Source of the DNA: Leptodontidium sp. MPI-SDFR-AT-0119
Taxonomy: Eukaryota > Ascomycota > Leotiomycetes > Helotiales > Leptodontidiaceae
Reading direction: 5' to 3'
DNA: 64,000 bases
Assembly: GCA_020726505.1 (NCBI GenBank)
Contig: JAHLEZ010000005.1
Location: 868,001-932,000 of the forward strand
A program made the translations under genes and the position numbers. Of the stretch, positions 21,419 to 33,818 are shown in pieces. The notes under the pieces are model-generated. The model was not told the DNA's origin, ran no database searches, and worked only from the letters and a program-made list of their open reading frames with translations. Positions within the stretch are counted from its first letter, which is position 1; every line of letters begins with the position of its first letter.

Positions 21419-23141
21419 CGTGGCGGATTTGAAGTTGAGGAAGAAGATATGCAAAAAATGTTGTTGAAAGAGAAGAAGGAGAAACGGACCGGCCGAAGAA
21501 TCAAGAATGTAATGTTAATGAGATGATGAGATGGTGATGTCCAGATACATCTTAAAGAAGGAGATATCATTTCCTTAAGTACTCTTCCGCTCTTATCAAG
21601 AGCAGACAAGCCTAGGCTTGGCCATTGTCGAAGCTTTTCGTCTCCAAATCCATTTTTTCCAGAGCCCTAAACAAGGAAAGTACATGTCAAAGCATCAATC
21701 AAACGTCCACGTCGTCCACAACGTGCAGGATGTTTTGGATGAGAGAGAATTGAGCCTCAACACCGATACTTTGAGGTTAAAAAAAGACTTCGCGGCAAAC
21801 AGGACAATCAGAGACCAGGGAATCGGGTTGATCGTCGCATGTCAAACGACATGTCTTGATCCAGGCTTACTTCAGATCGTGGTATGGCACATCTATCGCT
21901 AGCATCATACCCCATGCCCGGCACCACTATCCAGTTCTATGCTCATCATACAGCCCACGTCGCTATGTTTCGCTGACGACTTCTACAGTGATAATTCTGG
22001 GGCTCTGGGGATGACTGAACCGCTGTGATTGGTTAGCACTGGCTTTGGAAACTCTCCGCGTCGGAAAATAGGTTGTGGGTCACCAACCACATCGCAATCG
22101 AAACATACTGATGCCACGAGACGAAGCACATCTAGACGATTAAATTTTCTTGAGACCACTCCCATGGAAAGTTCTGCGAAACTCCTGTTGAAGACGTCAA
22201 ACGGCCACAGCTGTAGAGGACACCAGCTGCTGTATTGTCATTCATGAGCTTTCTGATTGGTGGAACTTGATTAGACTACGTGAACTTTGTCAACACCATT
22301 AAAATTTGCACGAATGACCATAACGCCACAGCTTGTTTCACATATGGTCTGCCATGTCGCTCATCAAACTTAAGATGAGGCTCACCATCTCATAGGGGAA
22401 CTTTTCCCGGGATGCCTACCCCAACCCATCCACGTGTCTCACTCCACACCTAAAACATTAGCGAAACCTTAGCTGCAATTCACGAAAAGCTCTCACGACA
22501 TTCAATCAACTCAACTTGGCGCCTACTCCATGTTGATAGTCGTCCGAAGAAAGCCAAGACGATAACTTGAGCCTGACTGGGTAAAGGAGGCTGCCTGAGA
22601 TGTTGTTGAAGTAAGCTTTCCAAGACCTTCCAAGCTTTCACCAAGAAACATCTCCAGATCTTGAGAACCGTATGCGGGAGGCGGGGTGCGGCTGGGGGCG
22701 GATTTCCGCCAAGCCGCTTTCCACCAAGGATTGCAAGTGCCTCTAATCTATCTAGACTCGACTTTCACCCGCCTCTATCATCTGCCGTACTGCTTGCCCC
22801 AAAGAAGGTTCCGCCTCGCAAGATTCTCTGCAATTAATCCTCCATTCAGAGAGATCATTTCCTCACCTCGTCCCGAGAAAATTCCACATTAATCTATTGC
22901 CGCTCGTGAGAAATGTTTCTATGCCTGCACGTTGGCTTCGCTACTTTGCGCAGTCCTGTCATGCCATTTCGAGAGTGAGCCATGCAGCCATCTGACCTTG
23001 GAGGTGGCAGCATTTATATATCTAGGCCGAACCTCAGTAAGTGAGTGGTATCTCGCTTTCACTTAGCAACACTCTTTTGGATTTCATTCATACGCATTCG
23101 TTGGGTTCTGTTCTTATCTGAACATTTTCGTGCTGGTCATT
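21419..23141. other. divergent intergenic region
   Basis: About 1.7 kb between the GPI-protein gene (-) and the polygalacturonase gene (+). ORFs at 21618-21902 and 22686-22892 have no coding character. A TATA-like TTTATATA at 23013-23020 probably serves the polygalacturonase. Confidence 0.5.
23013..23020 (+). promoter_or_regulatory. TATA-like element upstream of polygalacturonase
   Basis: TTTATATA about 122 bp upstream of ATG 23142. Confidence 0.4.
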
Positions 23142-24873
23142 ATGCGTTCCTATATCTTCCTTGGGGCAATTCTTCCCCTTGCTCTAGCCTGCGATAGTCC
23201 ACAAAATGATGCTTGCGCTTCTGCCATGACAGCTTCCTCAGGAGTTGCCGCTGCATTTTGCGCAACGTACACTGCCGCAGTTGTGGAAACTGCCTCAAGT
23301 CTCCCCGCTTTCGCATCGGCCTGTGGAAATTCTTCAAAGAAGCTCTCTAGCGCGTGTAGCTGTCTTCATGCTAGTACGACACTTCAAACAGTCGTTGTAT
23401 GCTTGTCACCCTGTTCCAGTCCCTACATTTATGTCTAAAGTTCTATCAGAAACCGTCCACTAATCCAGCTGTCATGCAGGCGACTACAACATCAACGACA
23501 ATTGCCACAACCACTTCAACGAATGCTGCAGTTGTTTCTACACCAGCTTCTTCCGCCGCGGCTGTTATAAAATCGTCTTCGACCTCTGTGGTGAAAGCCA
23601 CCTTAGTCGCCTCCGTCAGCAACGCTCCAGCATCTTGCACTGCTTCGGAATACGCGCAGATAACATCCGTCATTGCAGCATGCACGAACATTGTCTTGGA
23701 AAATATATCAGCTCCGGCAAGCTCCACAATCCTCTTGACCAAACTCAAGACCGGGTCCACAGTTACATTTGCCGGCAAGACTGTGAGTCCAGGCTCGTGT
23801 CTGAAACTTGATTGATGCTGACAGGGAAGACCTTCGGAACTACCGCCAATAATGACTTTGACCCTATTTATATTGAAGGGACCGACATTACGATCACTGG
23901 AGCTCCAGGCCATGTCATTGATGGAAATGGTCCAGCATACTGGGATGGACAAGGATCGAATGGTGGAAGTGACAAGTAAGCATTTTGCGAATATTTCTAG
24001 TTTACTTGTTGACTCCGCAGGCCTGACCACTTCATCGTCCTACACAAAATGGTCAACGGTATCATCTCGAACCTCAACATCAAGAATTGGCCTGTTCACT
24101 GCTTTGACGTGACAGGATGTGACGGCATGCTCCTCACCGGTCTCAACCTCGACAACTCAGCTGGCGACGCGCCAAACTCGGCGAGTGGAAGCAAGCCCGC
24201 AGCCCACAACTCCGATGGCTTCGATTTCGCATCAAGTAACAATGTTGTCCTATCTAACACAGTTGTCGCGAATCAGGACGATTGCGTTGCTGTTACGAGT
24301 GGAAAGAACGTCACCATCACCGGGATGACCTGCTCGGGAGGACAGTGAGTATTCGCAATCAGTTCCCAAATGGGAGCGCATACTGACATCTGCAGTGGCT
24401 TGAGTATTGGATCTGTCGGCGGAAAGAGCAACAACGTCGTCTCAGGAATCACTTTCTCTGATTCCACTGTTTCCAACAGCGAGAATGGCTGCAGAATCAA
24501 ATCCAACTCAGGAACTAATGGCACCGTAAGTCCCCCCACTCAACCTCCCCCACAATTCCAATCATTTGTACTGACAAGCAAACAGATTGAGGACATCACC
24601 TACAAAAACATCAAACTCTCCGGCATCTCCACCTATGGTATCGACGTCCAGCAGGACTACCTCAATGGCGGACCCACCGGCACGCCCACCAACGGCGTCA
24701 CGATAAGTGGAGTAACTTTCCAGAACGTCACTGGCACTGCAACATCAAGTGCTACAAATTACTACATCCTTTGCGGTACTGGATGCTCCGACTTCACGTT
24801 CACAGACGTTTCCATTTCAGGGGGCGGAAAGGCAAGCAGCTGCAACTTTCCCTCGACTGGATGCCCAGCCTAG
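23142..24873 (+). CDS. endopolygalacturonase (GH28) with an N-terminal extension
   Basis: Six exons (23142-23396, 23480-23782, 23830-23975, 24021-24344, 24396-24525, 24586-24873) give 481 residues. The C-terminal ~340 residues are a complete GH28 right-handed beta-helix that cleaves homogalacturonan (pectin) outside the cell. Catalytic marks are present: NQDD (319-322), the split-codon His343 in GHGLSIGS, and RIK (376-378). Ahead of it lie a signal peptide, a cysteine-rich segment (about 20-83, six Cys) and a Ser/Thr/Ala linker, all absent from simple fungal endo-PGs of about 370 residues. The family usually carries a short propeptide only. The catalytic Asp and His motifs are conserved, so activity is likely. 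ATG 23142 begins the signal peptide directly. Confidence 0.92.
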
Positions 24874-26435
24874 GGTTCAAACCGTTTCAAACTTCTGATG
24901 GTAGATCTGGAGATCCATTTAGGTCGATAACCCTCCAGTAGGGTGTTTCATTTTTAAATCGTGGGTGGGGAGGGATGGCGTCTTGTTGTGGAGAAGGGAG
25001 AGAAACCCACAACAGTGTTTCGGATTATCCCCTCGAATTTCCTGAAAATTTCTTTTCGTCTTTAGACAATGATTTTTACTTGGCATTTATATTTGCTAGC
25101 GAATTTCTGTAAATACAATATATTTCTGATTAACTTCATCCCTACTCATGGTTCAGGTCGTTGCCATTCTGTATGAAAGCGTTTCCAGGATTGCCATAAA
25201 GTTCAGTAGCATTCCTCCCCATAAACCTCGGTGGCCGAAAGTACAGATCTAGAATTATTGTGCGCCATAAGCACGTGAGGGCTCTGTACTCTGGCTGGCT
25301 GTTCATCCAGACATTTTACAGCCGACATGAATTAGGCTTTCGGTGTCTAGGTGTACCCGGGGTCATAGGCTTACAGTTCTAGTAGTAGGAACTCGATCTT
25401 CTCTGAGGGCCTGTGTTCCGAAGCCAAGGAACATGAGAAATACTAGTCTTTAATTGACTAAGGGTTTGGGCTTTAGAAATAGGGTTCTGAGAATTGCAGC
25501 TACCGGGATGCGAGTCGAATGGATGATTGGGATGCCATGACAGCGGTGTATGCGAGGGAGTTGCGGGTTGAGATCGTTACTAGGAGATGTCGATAATACG
25601 TTCTGCGAGATAGCCGTGCTTCTGGTGGTTGCAGAGTTCAAACCGATGGCTTGCGCTTAGTTTTTGAGTTGCATCCGCTGATTCATGATACTCAAGATTG
25701 CTTATGATCAATGTCGAATAATCTTCAGAAAGCCATCGGATAGTTGTTAGATAATGAACAGATAGTCACTTGATTTTCGCAGGTAATCGAGGGAAATACT
25801 GCAAAATGCGAGAGGGGTTTTTTTTTCCCTTCGCTAATTCGACTGTTTTCCAAAACATATGCCAAAAATTTTGCGACTTGAAAAACACTTGGGCCTCACA
25901 AAAGATTCTTTTAATTATTAGATAATTCACTCGAGATGTCGATATTACGGTTAATTATTGGGGGGTATGGTTGTTCACCTAAGCCTGGCGGACTCGGTAA
26001 GCGAGGGCCAACAGAAGCAAGGGAGAGGAAAAAGGGTTCGGATTCCGAGCCCACGCCTTGAGTATGTAGAGAATGGGCGAAAGTCGAAGGTCCAGTACCA
26101 GAAAATCCCTCGCAACTGCTGTAGCAGGGGTTTGTGGTCATGCCGGACTCTATTGCCACTGTGCCATCATCGGCCAAAATGTACAGGAAAAAAACTAGCG
26201 AGTGGGAAGAGATCACATCACGAAATTGGGAGACGAGTTATCCGCGCAATGAAAGACTTTCATTTATACACTAAGCAACCCAGATTTCTGCAATTTACGT
26301 TGCTAAGCAGATCGACGAGAGTTGCTCTACCAGATCACGTTCCTCTATTACATGCTTTCGGTTGCTCCATCGCCCCATTGAATCAGCTAACCTCAACTCA
26401 TCTTTGTATCCTACGTCGAATTAAAATCGCTGTCA
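24874..26435. other. intergenic region
   Basis: 1.5 kb between the polygalacturonase (+) and an acidic unknown gene (-). A T9 run lies near 25820. The ORFs here (25450-25641, 25911-26216) have no recognisable features. Confidence 0.5.
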
Positions 26436-27215
26436 TCAGGCAATTCGGCTTGGAGTATCGTCTTCGATGGTCTCGCAGACTCGCAGGCAGCTGTTCTCCT
26501 TCACCCTGTACTTGCCGAATGTTGGGTGTCTGTTGAGGCGCCATTCTGCAAAGTTCATCTCAACCTCATGGCGTCGAATTCCATCATTCTCGATCTCGCC
26601 TTCTTCAAGCCAGTTATCTGCTTCTTCGTTTTCGTTTTCGTCTTCGCCGTCCTCCTCAAATTCGGAATCGGTCTGCATTGGGCTTTCCAGCGAGAAGTAC
26701 GAGGACTTGCGAACCTGCAATGGAGCTGGCATATCTTGGGGATCGAGACTAGGAGTGTAGATCTGGGAGAGAGGCGAGCTTTGACTTCCTGAGGGCTGGC
26801 TCCCGAACGGCTCGTATGGTTGAGTTGGTGGCTCAGGGGTATCGAGGTCAAGGTCATCTGGAATCTCCTTCTCGATCTCAAGCAACTCCTCCAAACCCAC
26901 ATCTCCAAGATCGGTCGAACTCTCCATGCTTCCCAGTCCATCCATTTCTCCCATACCCATATCTTCATTGTCCTCGTCAACAGTTGTATCAACCCGTTTT
27001 CCTTTCTCGTCTGCTTGCGTTGTAGAGCTGCTGCTGCCAGAGTTCGAGTTTAGATTTTCGTCGATCTGGTCATTGACAGCACCAAGGTGGACCTCAACAA
27101 AACCGTCTAGATCTTCAACACCAGCTCTCTCGGTGCTGTCTGCTACTGTCGTAGCTGGGATAATAGCGGAAGCCTTTGGGGCGACATTCTCTTTGTTGTG
27201 GGCGTCGGCGCGCAT
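26436..27215 (-). CDS. acidic, mostly disordered protein of unknown function
   Basis: A single 259-residue ORF starts at ATG 27215. Residues 1-200 are Asp/Glu/Ser-rich with a Pro/Ser-rich centre and look disordered. The C-terminal ~50 residues (from about RRHEVEMNFAEWRLNRHPTF) are the only segment likely to fold. No signal peptide or membrane span. A nuclear role would fit the composition but is not shown. The opposite strand carries shadow ORFs through the same region; the minus strand was chosen for its length, clean start and low-complexity acidic composition typical of real fungal proteins. Confidence 0.6.
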   Translation of the reverse strand: MRADAHNKENVAPKASAIIPATTVADSTERAGVEDLDGFVEVHLGAVNDQIDENLNSNSGSSSSTTQADEKGKRVDTTVDEDNEDMGMGEMDGLGSMESSTDLGDVGLEELLEIEKEIPDDLDLDTPEPPTQPYEPFGSQPSGSQSSPLSQIYTPSLDPQDMPAPLQVRKSSYFSLESPMQTDSEFEEDGEDENENEEADNWLEEGEIENDGIRRHEVEMNFAEWRLNRHPTFGKYRVKENSCLRVCETIEDDTPSRIA

Positions 27216-28370
27216 TGTTGCTTGTTGACCTGTGTTGTGTTCGAGAGCTGTCGTTGCAGTTGACAGAACTTCGAATTGTACAAGGTGGCATTTTGTACCC
27301 TTTAGTGAATGAGGTTGACATGTTGGCCTGATTTTCCCATTGTGGCGAGACGCTCACTTTGGTGAGGCTTTGTTTGTATTGAATCTCGCGGCCACCGACT
27401 TAGGCCTACTTTAGTTAATTATCTGGTGTATGATAGCCGCGTTGGGATTGTCTCTTGGAAAAGCCCGAGAAATAGAAAGCTGTGATCTCGATAGTATTGC
27501 TCGTTAGCAGAGCCTCGTTTGTTATTCTCAGCGTCTTCGACCTCTTCTCTCCTCAGCAAACGTTCAACGAAGGCAGGTAAGTGATCTGATTGAGCAGAAA
27601 TTTCAAGGTAGGGAGAATCTGTGCATGTATCTGAGGAACAATGGCAATTTCAAGGACGAAATTACATATATACAACACAACTTGGAAAGAGCAATGGCGA
27701 ATCAATCAACTCGGCAAGTGTTGCCCTGTTGCCAAGCCACACTTAGCCATTACCGAGTCTGATTGGGGGAACAGCGCCAAAATTAATGCACTTGAGGCAT
27801 ATACAAGCCGTCGATGCCCTAGCCCTAAATATAAAATAATATTCTATTCAACAAGTCACGTGAGGCTATCCAGCCATGACTCTCATCTGATCGTGGCTTT
27901 CTCCTAAGCGAGACGAATCCAAACAAAACGAGGAGCTAAAAGGTGACGAACTTCAAGTCTAACGCACAGCGCTAGAAGTTTTGTAGTTGTTGTGGTATTA
28001 TTAAGGGATGAATTATCGCGATCTTGTATTTCATGTCCCTAGGAAAAAATGAAGACATTCGCAATTAATGATTGCTTCATAAATGTTGGCAGCGTGGTGT
28101 TTGTTTTTCTGGGTAGGAAGAAAAGGGGGAGTTGGGACTAAACTTATCCTCGGCAAGACGCCACAAACTTCGTCGCACATTGAAATGATTAAAACAAATT
28201 TATTACAATTCATAAAACAAAAAGGTGCCGGTTCTCCTCTTTTTGAGTTTGCCAATTTACCATCCCAGCTCAACCTCCTCTTTAACTCCCAACGCCCCAG
28301 TCCGGTTGGATGGCCTTCATATCTTTGAGTTGATACGGCAGGAAGCACATCCTTTTCCATCGTGACTGCA
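27216..28370. other. intergenic region
   Basis: Upstream of the acidic protein gene and downstream of the 195-residue gene. ORFs 27641-27907 and 28083-28328 lack coding character. Nothing else recognised. Confidence 0.45.
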
Positions 28371-29158
28371 TCATCGAGCGACGATGATTGCAGGAACATT
28401 TGCCGAGACAGTGTGACCTGTCTCAGGTTTGGTAATCGCGTTTTCACGCAATCCTTGGACGAGCAGCATCATGTGCTCGCGTTCCTTCTGTGAAAAGTCA
28501 GCAAGGAGAATTTCTCGTTTGATGGGGGAGGAGGCACTTACTTTCTTCTTCACTGCCGCTGTAGCGACGATGTTGTCGATGGAGCGTTGAAGGCCATCCT
28601 GTTGTCAAGTCAGCTTGATGGTAATTTTTAGAATGGAAAGATGTACTTACATCAGCTCTAGAAGCTGGTCCAGCAGCAACGAGGTCAATTAATGCCTGGA
28701 TATCTCCCTATGAAATGTGTTAGTTGGGAGTCTTCAATCAAGAGAAGGATGCTCACATTTTCCTGGCATTTCTTTCGCTCTTGTGCGTATCTTTCGTACC
28801 CAATATTCTGTTATGTTAGCCTTAATTCTTTATGAGGGCGTAGATCACTTACGATTTGCTGCTTCATGGCTTGAACTTCTGGGTTGACAGGAGAAGTTCT
28901 CATCGCGAAGGCAGGTGCGAGTGGGTTGAGTCCAGATCGTGGCAGTCGCGATGCTGCAAGGACTTGGGCTTCTCGATTGCGAGCTTCTCGATTGCGAGCA
29001 GCGCTCGCAGTTAGCATAAAGATGAGTCTCTCCGCCCCGGCCAGAATGGCGGTTGGTTCCGGCCAAGTTGAAAGCGAAGAGGTCCTTGAGCAGCCATCTT
29101 CACTCTTTGGGGAAGATGCTGTATTTGAAGAACCACAGGGAGAGATGGGGTCATCCAT
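28371..29158 (-). CDS. unknown protein, five exons
   Basis: Five exons (28371-28487, 28542-28598, 28651-28707, 28757-28807, 28853-29158), all phase 0, give 195 residues if the start is ATG 29158. The first exon is Ser/Pro-rich and contains a small EARNREAQVL repeat. The later short exons (39, 19, 19 and 17 codons) encode amphipathic helices ending in AIIVAR. The run of four consistent GT-AG introns makes the model believable. An upstream ATG at 29279 lies in the same frame but a TAG separates it; a 45-nt GTCAGC...CTAG intron could remove that stop and extend the N-terminus. I do not recognise a domain. The gene may be lineage-specific. Confidence 0.6.
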
Positions 29159-29918
29159 GTCTTTGATGACGCCATCTGCGACGTCGTTCGAATAGTCAGC
29201 CCAGCTGGTAATTTTTTTGTTCTAGATATGACTGGCGACAGCGTTGGCGCCCATGTCGATGCTGACACAGGCAGACATTTTGAGAATAGCTGAGTTAAGT
29301 CAGTATAGAATTATTAGAGGAGATTGTAGAATAGGAAAAATTGTGAAGGGCTTGCCTGTTGTGAAGCTTGTCTAGCTCTGAATGTGCGAGTTGTTGATAG
29401 ACAAATATTTATAGAAGTGATGTGGTGCGAAGTAGTAACGGTTGACAGTATGGATGGATTTTTGTTGGAGAGAAAGCAAGAGTATTGAGAGAGGAGAGGG
29501 CACTTTATGCTTGAGGATTGTGTGTGATAAAGAAGCGTGTTGAAGCTCACCAGCCTGTTTTAGCTTCAAATTGTGATATGGACTGGTAGTTGAGCCCCGG
29601 TGACGGTATTGAAGCACAACTGCCCCACTATATTAGCCTCAAAATCAGAATATGGACTGACAGTTGAGCCTTGGTAATTCTTTCAAGCACAACCACCGCT
29701 TGTTTGCTTCAACACCAGAGCATGGACTGGTGACTGAGTCAACCGTACCCGAATTGTGACCACAAAGCAAGGCTCACACGCACAATGCCGCAGATTCAAT
29801 GATGCAATTTGCATGTCACACAAATCATGATTTTTGCACGGCTTAATCTCTGTGTAGCTTGCATTCTTGAGTTTATCCTGCCAAGTACAATATCCATATC
29901 CTAGCCGGTGTGCTTTGA
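29159..29918. other. intergenic region with minisatellite
   Basis: Between two unknown minus-strand genes; dominated by the tandem repeat described at 29550-29760. A possible 5' exon of the gene at 28371-29158 (ATG 29279) lies at its left end. Confidence 0.5.
29550..29760. repeat. degenerate minisatellite, unit about 72 bp, three copies
   Basis: The core ATGGACTG recurs at 29578, 29652 and 29722, spaced 74 and 70 bp. Shared flanks include GTTGAGCC, AAGCACAAC and TTAGC(T/C)TCAAA just before the core. Copies differ by point changes and small indels. Confidence 0.75.
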
Positions 29919-30710
29919 TTATTGGTCTCTGATCGTCAATGTCCACCTGAGAAGTGATTGTTGGTAGCAGCCATGCATGGTCTTTGGTTCCTCTTGGCGG
30001 CATTTCTCCATATAACATTGCTCCGCCCAACTGATTTTCGCATGATGTTGTTCGATACCCAGGCGCTCCCAGCTCTCTTCAACTGTATTATTGTTCCAAT
30101 TCCAGTCGCTGGCCTTCTCTGCTCCGCCATCCACCTTGATTTTGACATCCTTTGATCTCGGCGTGCCCTTTGGTCTTTTACGCTTCGACCACAACCGTGC
30201 TATCCATTGCTCTGCCGATATCTCCATGCCCTCTGTGACTGGGCGGAAGTCAAAGACGGTAGGTTGTGGGAGTATTACATTCTTGAATTGGCTGGCTCGC
30301 GAGACTTTAAGTATGCGGAGGTGGTTTTGGAAGTCGTCGATCGTTTCGGTCTCTATAACGGTCACCTGCTCCAATTCATTGATGGGATCCGCGGCAGTGG
30401 CATATACATAGTCCTCGACCTCGAACCATGCTACAGATATCCGATGTTGTGCGTCCTTGACAGCCCGAATCTTCTCTCGGATGAATTTCAAGGCTGCAAC
30501 CACTGTCCCAAACAGGATTCTTTTGTCTTTGGAGGCTGTTTCGGTGGCTCTTGCCGTATTAGGAGGTGGATGAGGTGCCTCTTGAGGAAGCTAGAGTATG
30601 TTAGGCGTTGCGACAGGTAGAATAGAGCTCTTAGATCTTACCCGAATCAAGCTGTCTTCGTTGGGGTTCGGTGGAATTGGTGGTGCAGTGGGATTGGTGG
30701 GAGGCTCCAT
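29919..30710 (-). CDS. unknown protein, 246 residues
   Basis: Two exons (29919-30590, 30642-30710) join in phase 0. Exon 1 encodes a Pro-rich leader beginning MEPPTNPTAPP. The body is helical with charged segments, for example TETIDDFQNHLRILKVSRAS and a basic KRKRPKGTPRSKDVKIK patch that could be a nuclear localisation signal. No cysteine pattern, signal peptide or known domain. The intron has GTAAGA and CTAG ends. The product may be specific to this lineage; function unknown. Confidence 0.6.
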
Positions 30711-33700
30711 CTCGTTGCTTGCACGCTGTTCTTCAACGTCTTGTCTGCCACATCAATTGACAGCTACTGCTTTATAAAGCGCTAGTAATGGTGATGATAG
30801 TGAGAAATTTTGGCCTTCGTGAAAGGTAGTGAGGTTGTGGGAGAGGTGAGTAGGGTTGGTGTAAAATTTTCAGGTGGCTTTTTTGGGAAACTAATTGTGG
30901 GTGTATGGGAGGGGTGAATTTGGACGACTTCGCAGGTTAAAGATGATTAAGAGCTACAGTGGCTTTTTTGAGTAGCAGTAAGACAGGCGAAGTGGCTGTA
31001 TAAGGCTAAATTGAAGTTGAGACCGGAGATGTAGATGTAGTTTCATGGAGTAGATTGTCTTGTGAACTTGGGCGTTTTGTTGAATCAGACCAAGTACTTG
31101 ATGAGAACACTCCTTGATTAATCAACGGATATTGAGGCTCTTGAAAGGGGAAGAAGATTAGGAGTGGCTATCGTTGACTGACGTGTTGGGTGCAGATGAC
31201 GTTGAGAGTGGAAGGCGCAGAATGAGGAATGTCGAGCAGCTACTGCCCTCAAAGCTGAAGGAGTCGGAAGTCCTTCATTCTTGAACCAAAATTTTCTGAA
31301 GCAGAAAAGTCTTCATTAAACTTTTGATCCAAAAGAGCCGTCAAGATTAGGTGTTTTTGTGCTAATCTTATGGAGTTGGGGTGTGGCGACTAGATCTCTC
31401 AACGTTCAACTCGAAGGAGAGGGATATCCAAATAAAACAAACACTGGTGTACCTAGATATATGGTTAATATTAACTTAGGAGGAAATTTATATGAGACTT
31501 GTATTGTAATGGCTACAGACTCCTAAATCACAAGCTTGTGATTCCTTGAACCGTAAATGGGATGTAAACAAAGCTCGAAGCTTGAAATGCTCAACCAGAA
31601 ACCGATATTCCACAGTCACGTTAATTAGAGTACTAAATAATATCAATCAAAGTTATCATGTAGGTTCAAGGGACAATTTACGGCTCTAAATGGGGGCAAA
31701 TCAATTATATCTGGTTCCGAAGTGGGATGGTTAAAGTCGCTTAGGTCTCGCTTATTCGAGTTGGGCACTTCAGTGGGCAAACGCTGGCTATAAAGTGTCC
31801 CTGACTGCAGAAATAACACCGACACTGACACATTAATGAGTGCCCATGGGATGGAATTATTGTATCGCTGAGAGTTCATGAGAATTTTAAATGGAGTTAA
31901 TGTTGAAGTCCAGGTTCAGCAGTTCCCTGCAAGTGGTGAGGGGTGAGGCGAGTTTTTCTGCCTTTGAGTGGTTGGGTGCGTTAATGTTCCAGTTGTTTCC
32001 AGCATCCTACCAAGGATTATGTTATCGCATTGGGTTCTGCAACCTGTCACTTGATTAAAGTGGGTTTAATTGCTAAGCATGCAGCTAGGGATGGAGAGGA
32101 AAGCTAGGTCAGTTAGGTTCAGAACTTTGGTGAAGGGCTTCGACAATCTCAAACAGGAATACCAGGTAGTAAATCCGGAACGACCACTCTAGAAATCCTT
32201 ACTTGAGAATTTTAGCGGGATGGTAGCAGCCACGTTGCCCTTCTCTATGACTTGTGTTCCTCTCTTAAAGCAAGATTCATTTGCAACCAGCTTGATTTCA
32301 TGTAGCGTCAGGCATGCAACGATTTCCAACAAATCTTAATCACGGTTGTTTCCCAATATCCCGAGAACTATGGATCAACAGAATTCGAGGCCAAGTCTTA
32401 CGCTCTGGGAGTTCCAGTTCCTAGACATATCACTATTATCTGCGAATCACGTCGACTGAAGGTGCGAGGAATTTTTGCTGCCGATACTACAATGGAAGCA
32501 ATAATAGTTAAATACAAAAGTAACAAAGGCTCACTTGATTGATTCATTGACGCAGGATTTTCTTTCCAACGACCGATGCAAGAGCTATTTGAGGAATTTG
32601 TCTGCCACGACAAAAATCTTTACCTGCCAAGTCTACATCCCGATCATGAGTTACAATTGTTTATCGCGCAATCAAAAAAGGCAGATCTCTCAAAAGGGGG
32701 GGGACATGACATGGAATATCCGTCCCATCCGACGGAAACATCACGACCCGAGCAACTCACCCAGATCGGTTTCACAGCTCTAAAGCCGCAAATGGCTTAG
32801 CGTAAACTCAGCCTTGGAAATGCGAGCTACACTATTGGATCGTGTATTTAAGCTTAGTTTAGAGGCGTGGGGATGACGATGTTGATCTCATGTTTTGGGA
32901 CTAGGGGAAACGCTAGTCCTCGGGAATGTCACTTCCCAGAAAAGAGGAGATGATGATCAGAGCGATTTTACAAATGCGAGACAAGAATATGATAGGATGA
33001 CAAGATGTCGGGCATTTATCTGGATGAGTTTATTTTCACGCAAGAACAAAGATACGAATGATGAGGGGGATTAGATCGTAAGAACATGTGCCCAATCTTG
33101 ATTTCTCTTAATGGCAATTCAGAAGTACCATCAACAAAGAACCAGCCCATCAATTCTATAGCAGGTGACGAGCACCTGGCCAATCTCCCGGATTAGGACT
33201 AAGAACGGTACCAAGCTTTCCTAAGAGCTGCATGTGGCGGGCCGCGTGCATCAAAGTTCCAAATACCCAAACCCAGCCACGTTTTGTACCCAATCACGAC
33301 TGTGTGGTTTCCCATTGACTCCCCTCCTAGTCCGTCTAAAGAAGTCTGACAAGGAAGCTAAATCCCTTCTAAGACATCCAGACTTCCAGTCCTTGTGCAT
33401 TAGTTGTGTTAGACCAAGCTGCTTGGTGGTTTAGCAAGAGCTCGGGGAGTGGGAAATCCGATAGACCAGGTACGAGGTGAGCAAGAGACAAATCACAGGG
33501 ACGAATATCCAACCAGTGCGCCGCTACTAACATTTCCCACTGACCGCTTCAAATCTAGGACTAATTTAAATTGATTGAGTTTGCTTGATTTGGGTGGAAG
33601 GGGGGCTTAAGTTTCCCGCCAGCGGAGTTAGAGCGACGAGCTCCTCCAGCTCATTCCTAGCAAAGAGGAGATGGATCACTTGTTTCTGAATAAAAAGGCT

Positions 33701-33818
33701 GATTCCCCCATTCTTTGTTCGGTTTTCTTTTTTCTTCCCTCCTACTAAGTAACTACACTCGCTCTCTACAGAACTTACCTCTTCTCTCGCTTCATCACTC
33801 ACTCCTGATCTATCAGCC
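30711..33818. other. 3.1-kb gene-poor region
   Basis: No ORF on either strand has protein-like composition; the longest are 60-82 codons. The sequence is AT-leaning with poly-A and poly-T runs, but I see no terminal repeats, transposase fragments or RNA gene. The last ~150 bp before 33819 are pyrimidine-rich and probably belong to the promoter of the next gene. Confidence 0.5.

Noticed and set aside
21618..21902. 94-codon plus-strand ORF between the GPI protein and the polygalacturonase
   Set aside because: No signal, domain or repeated pattern, and no upstream promoter-like element; consistent with chance.
23446..24030. 194-codon minus-strand ORF over the polygalacturonase gene
   Set aside because: Antisense to the Ser/Thr/Ala linker of the GH28 gene; the spliced plus-strand reading restores GH28 motifs.
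25911..26216. 101-codon minus-strand ORF in the 24.9-26.4 kb gap
   Set aside because: Low hydrophobic patterning and no related frame; a tRNA-like GTTCG motif at about 26030 was also checked but no acceptor stem pairs with it.
30091..30620. Long plus-strand ORFs (106 and 137 codons)
   Set aside because: Shadows of the minus-strand 246-residue gene.
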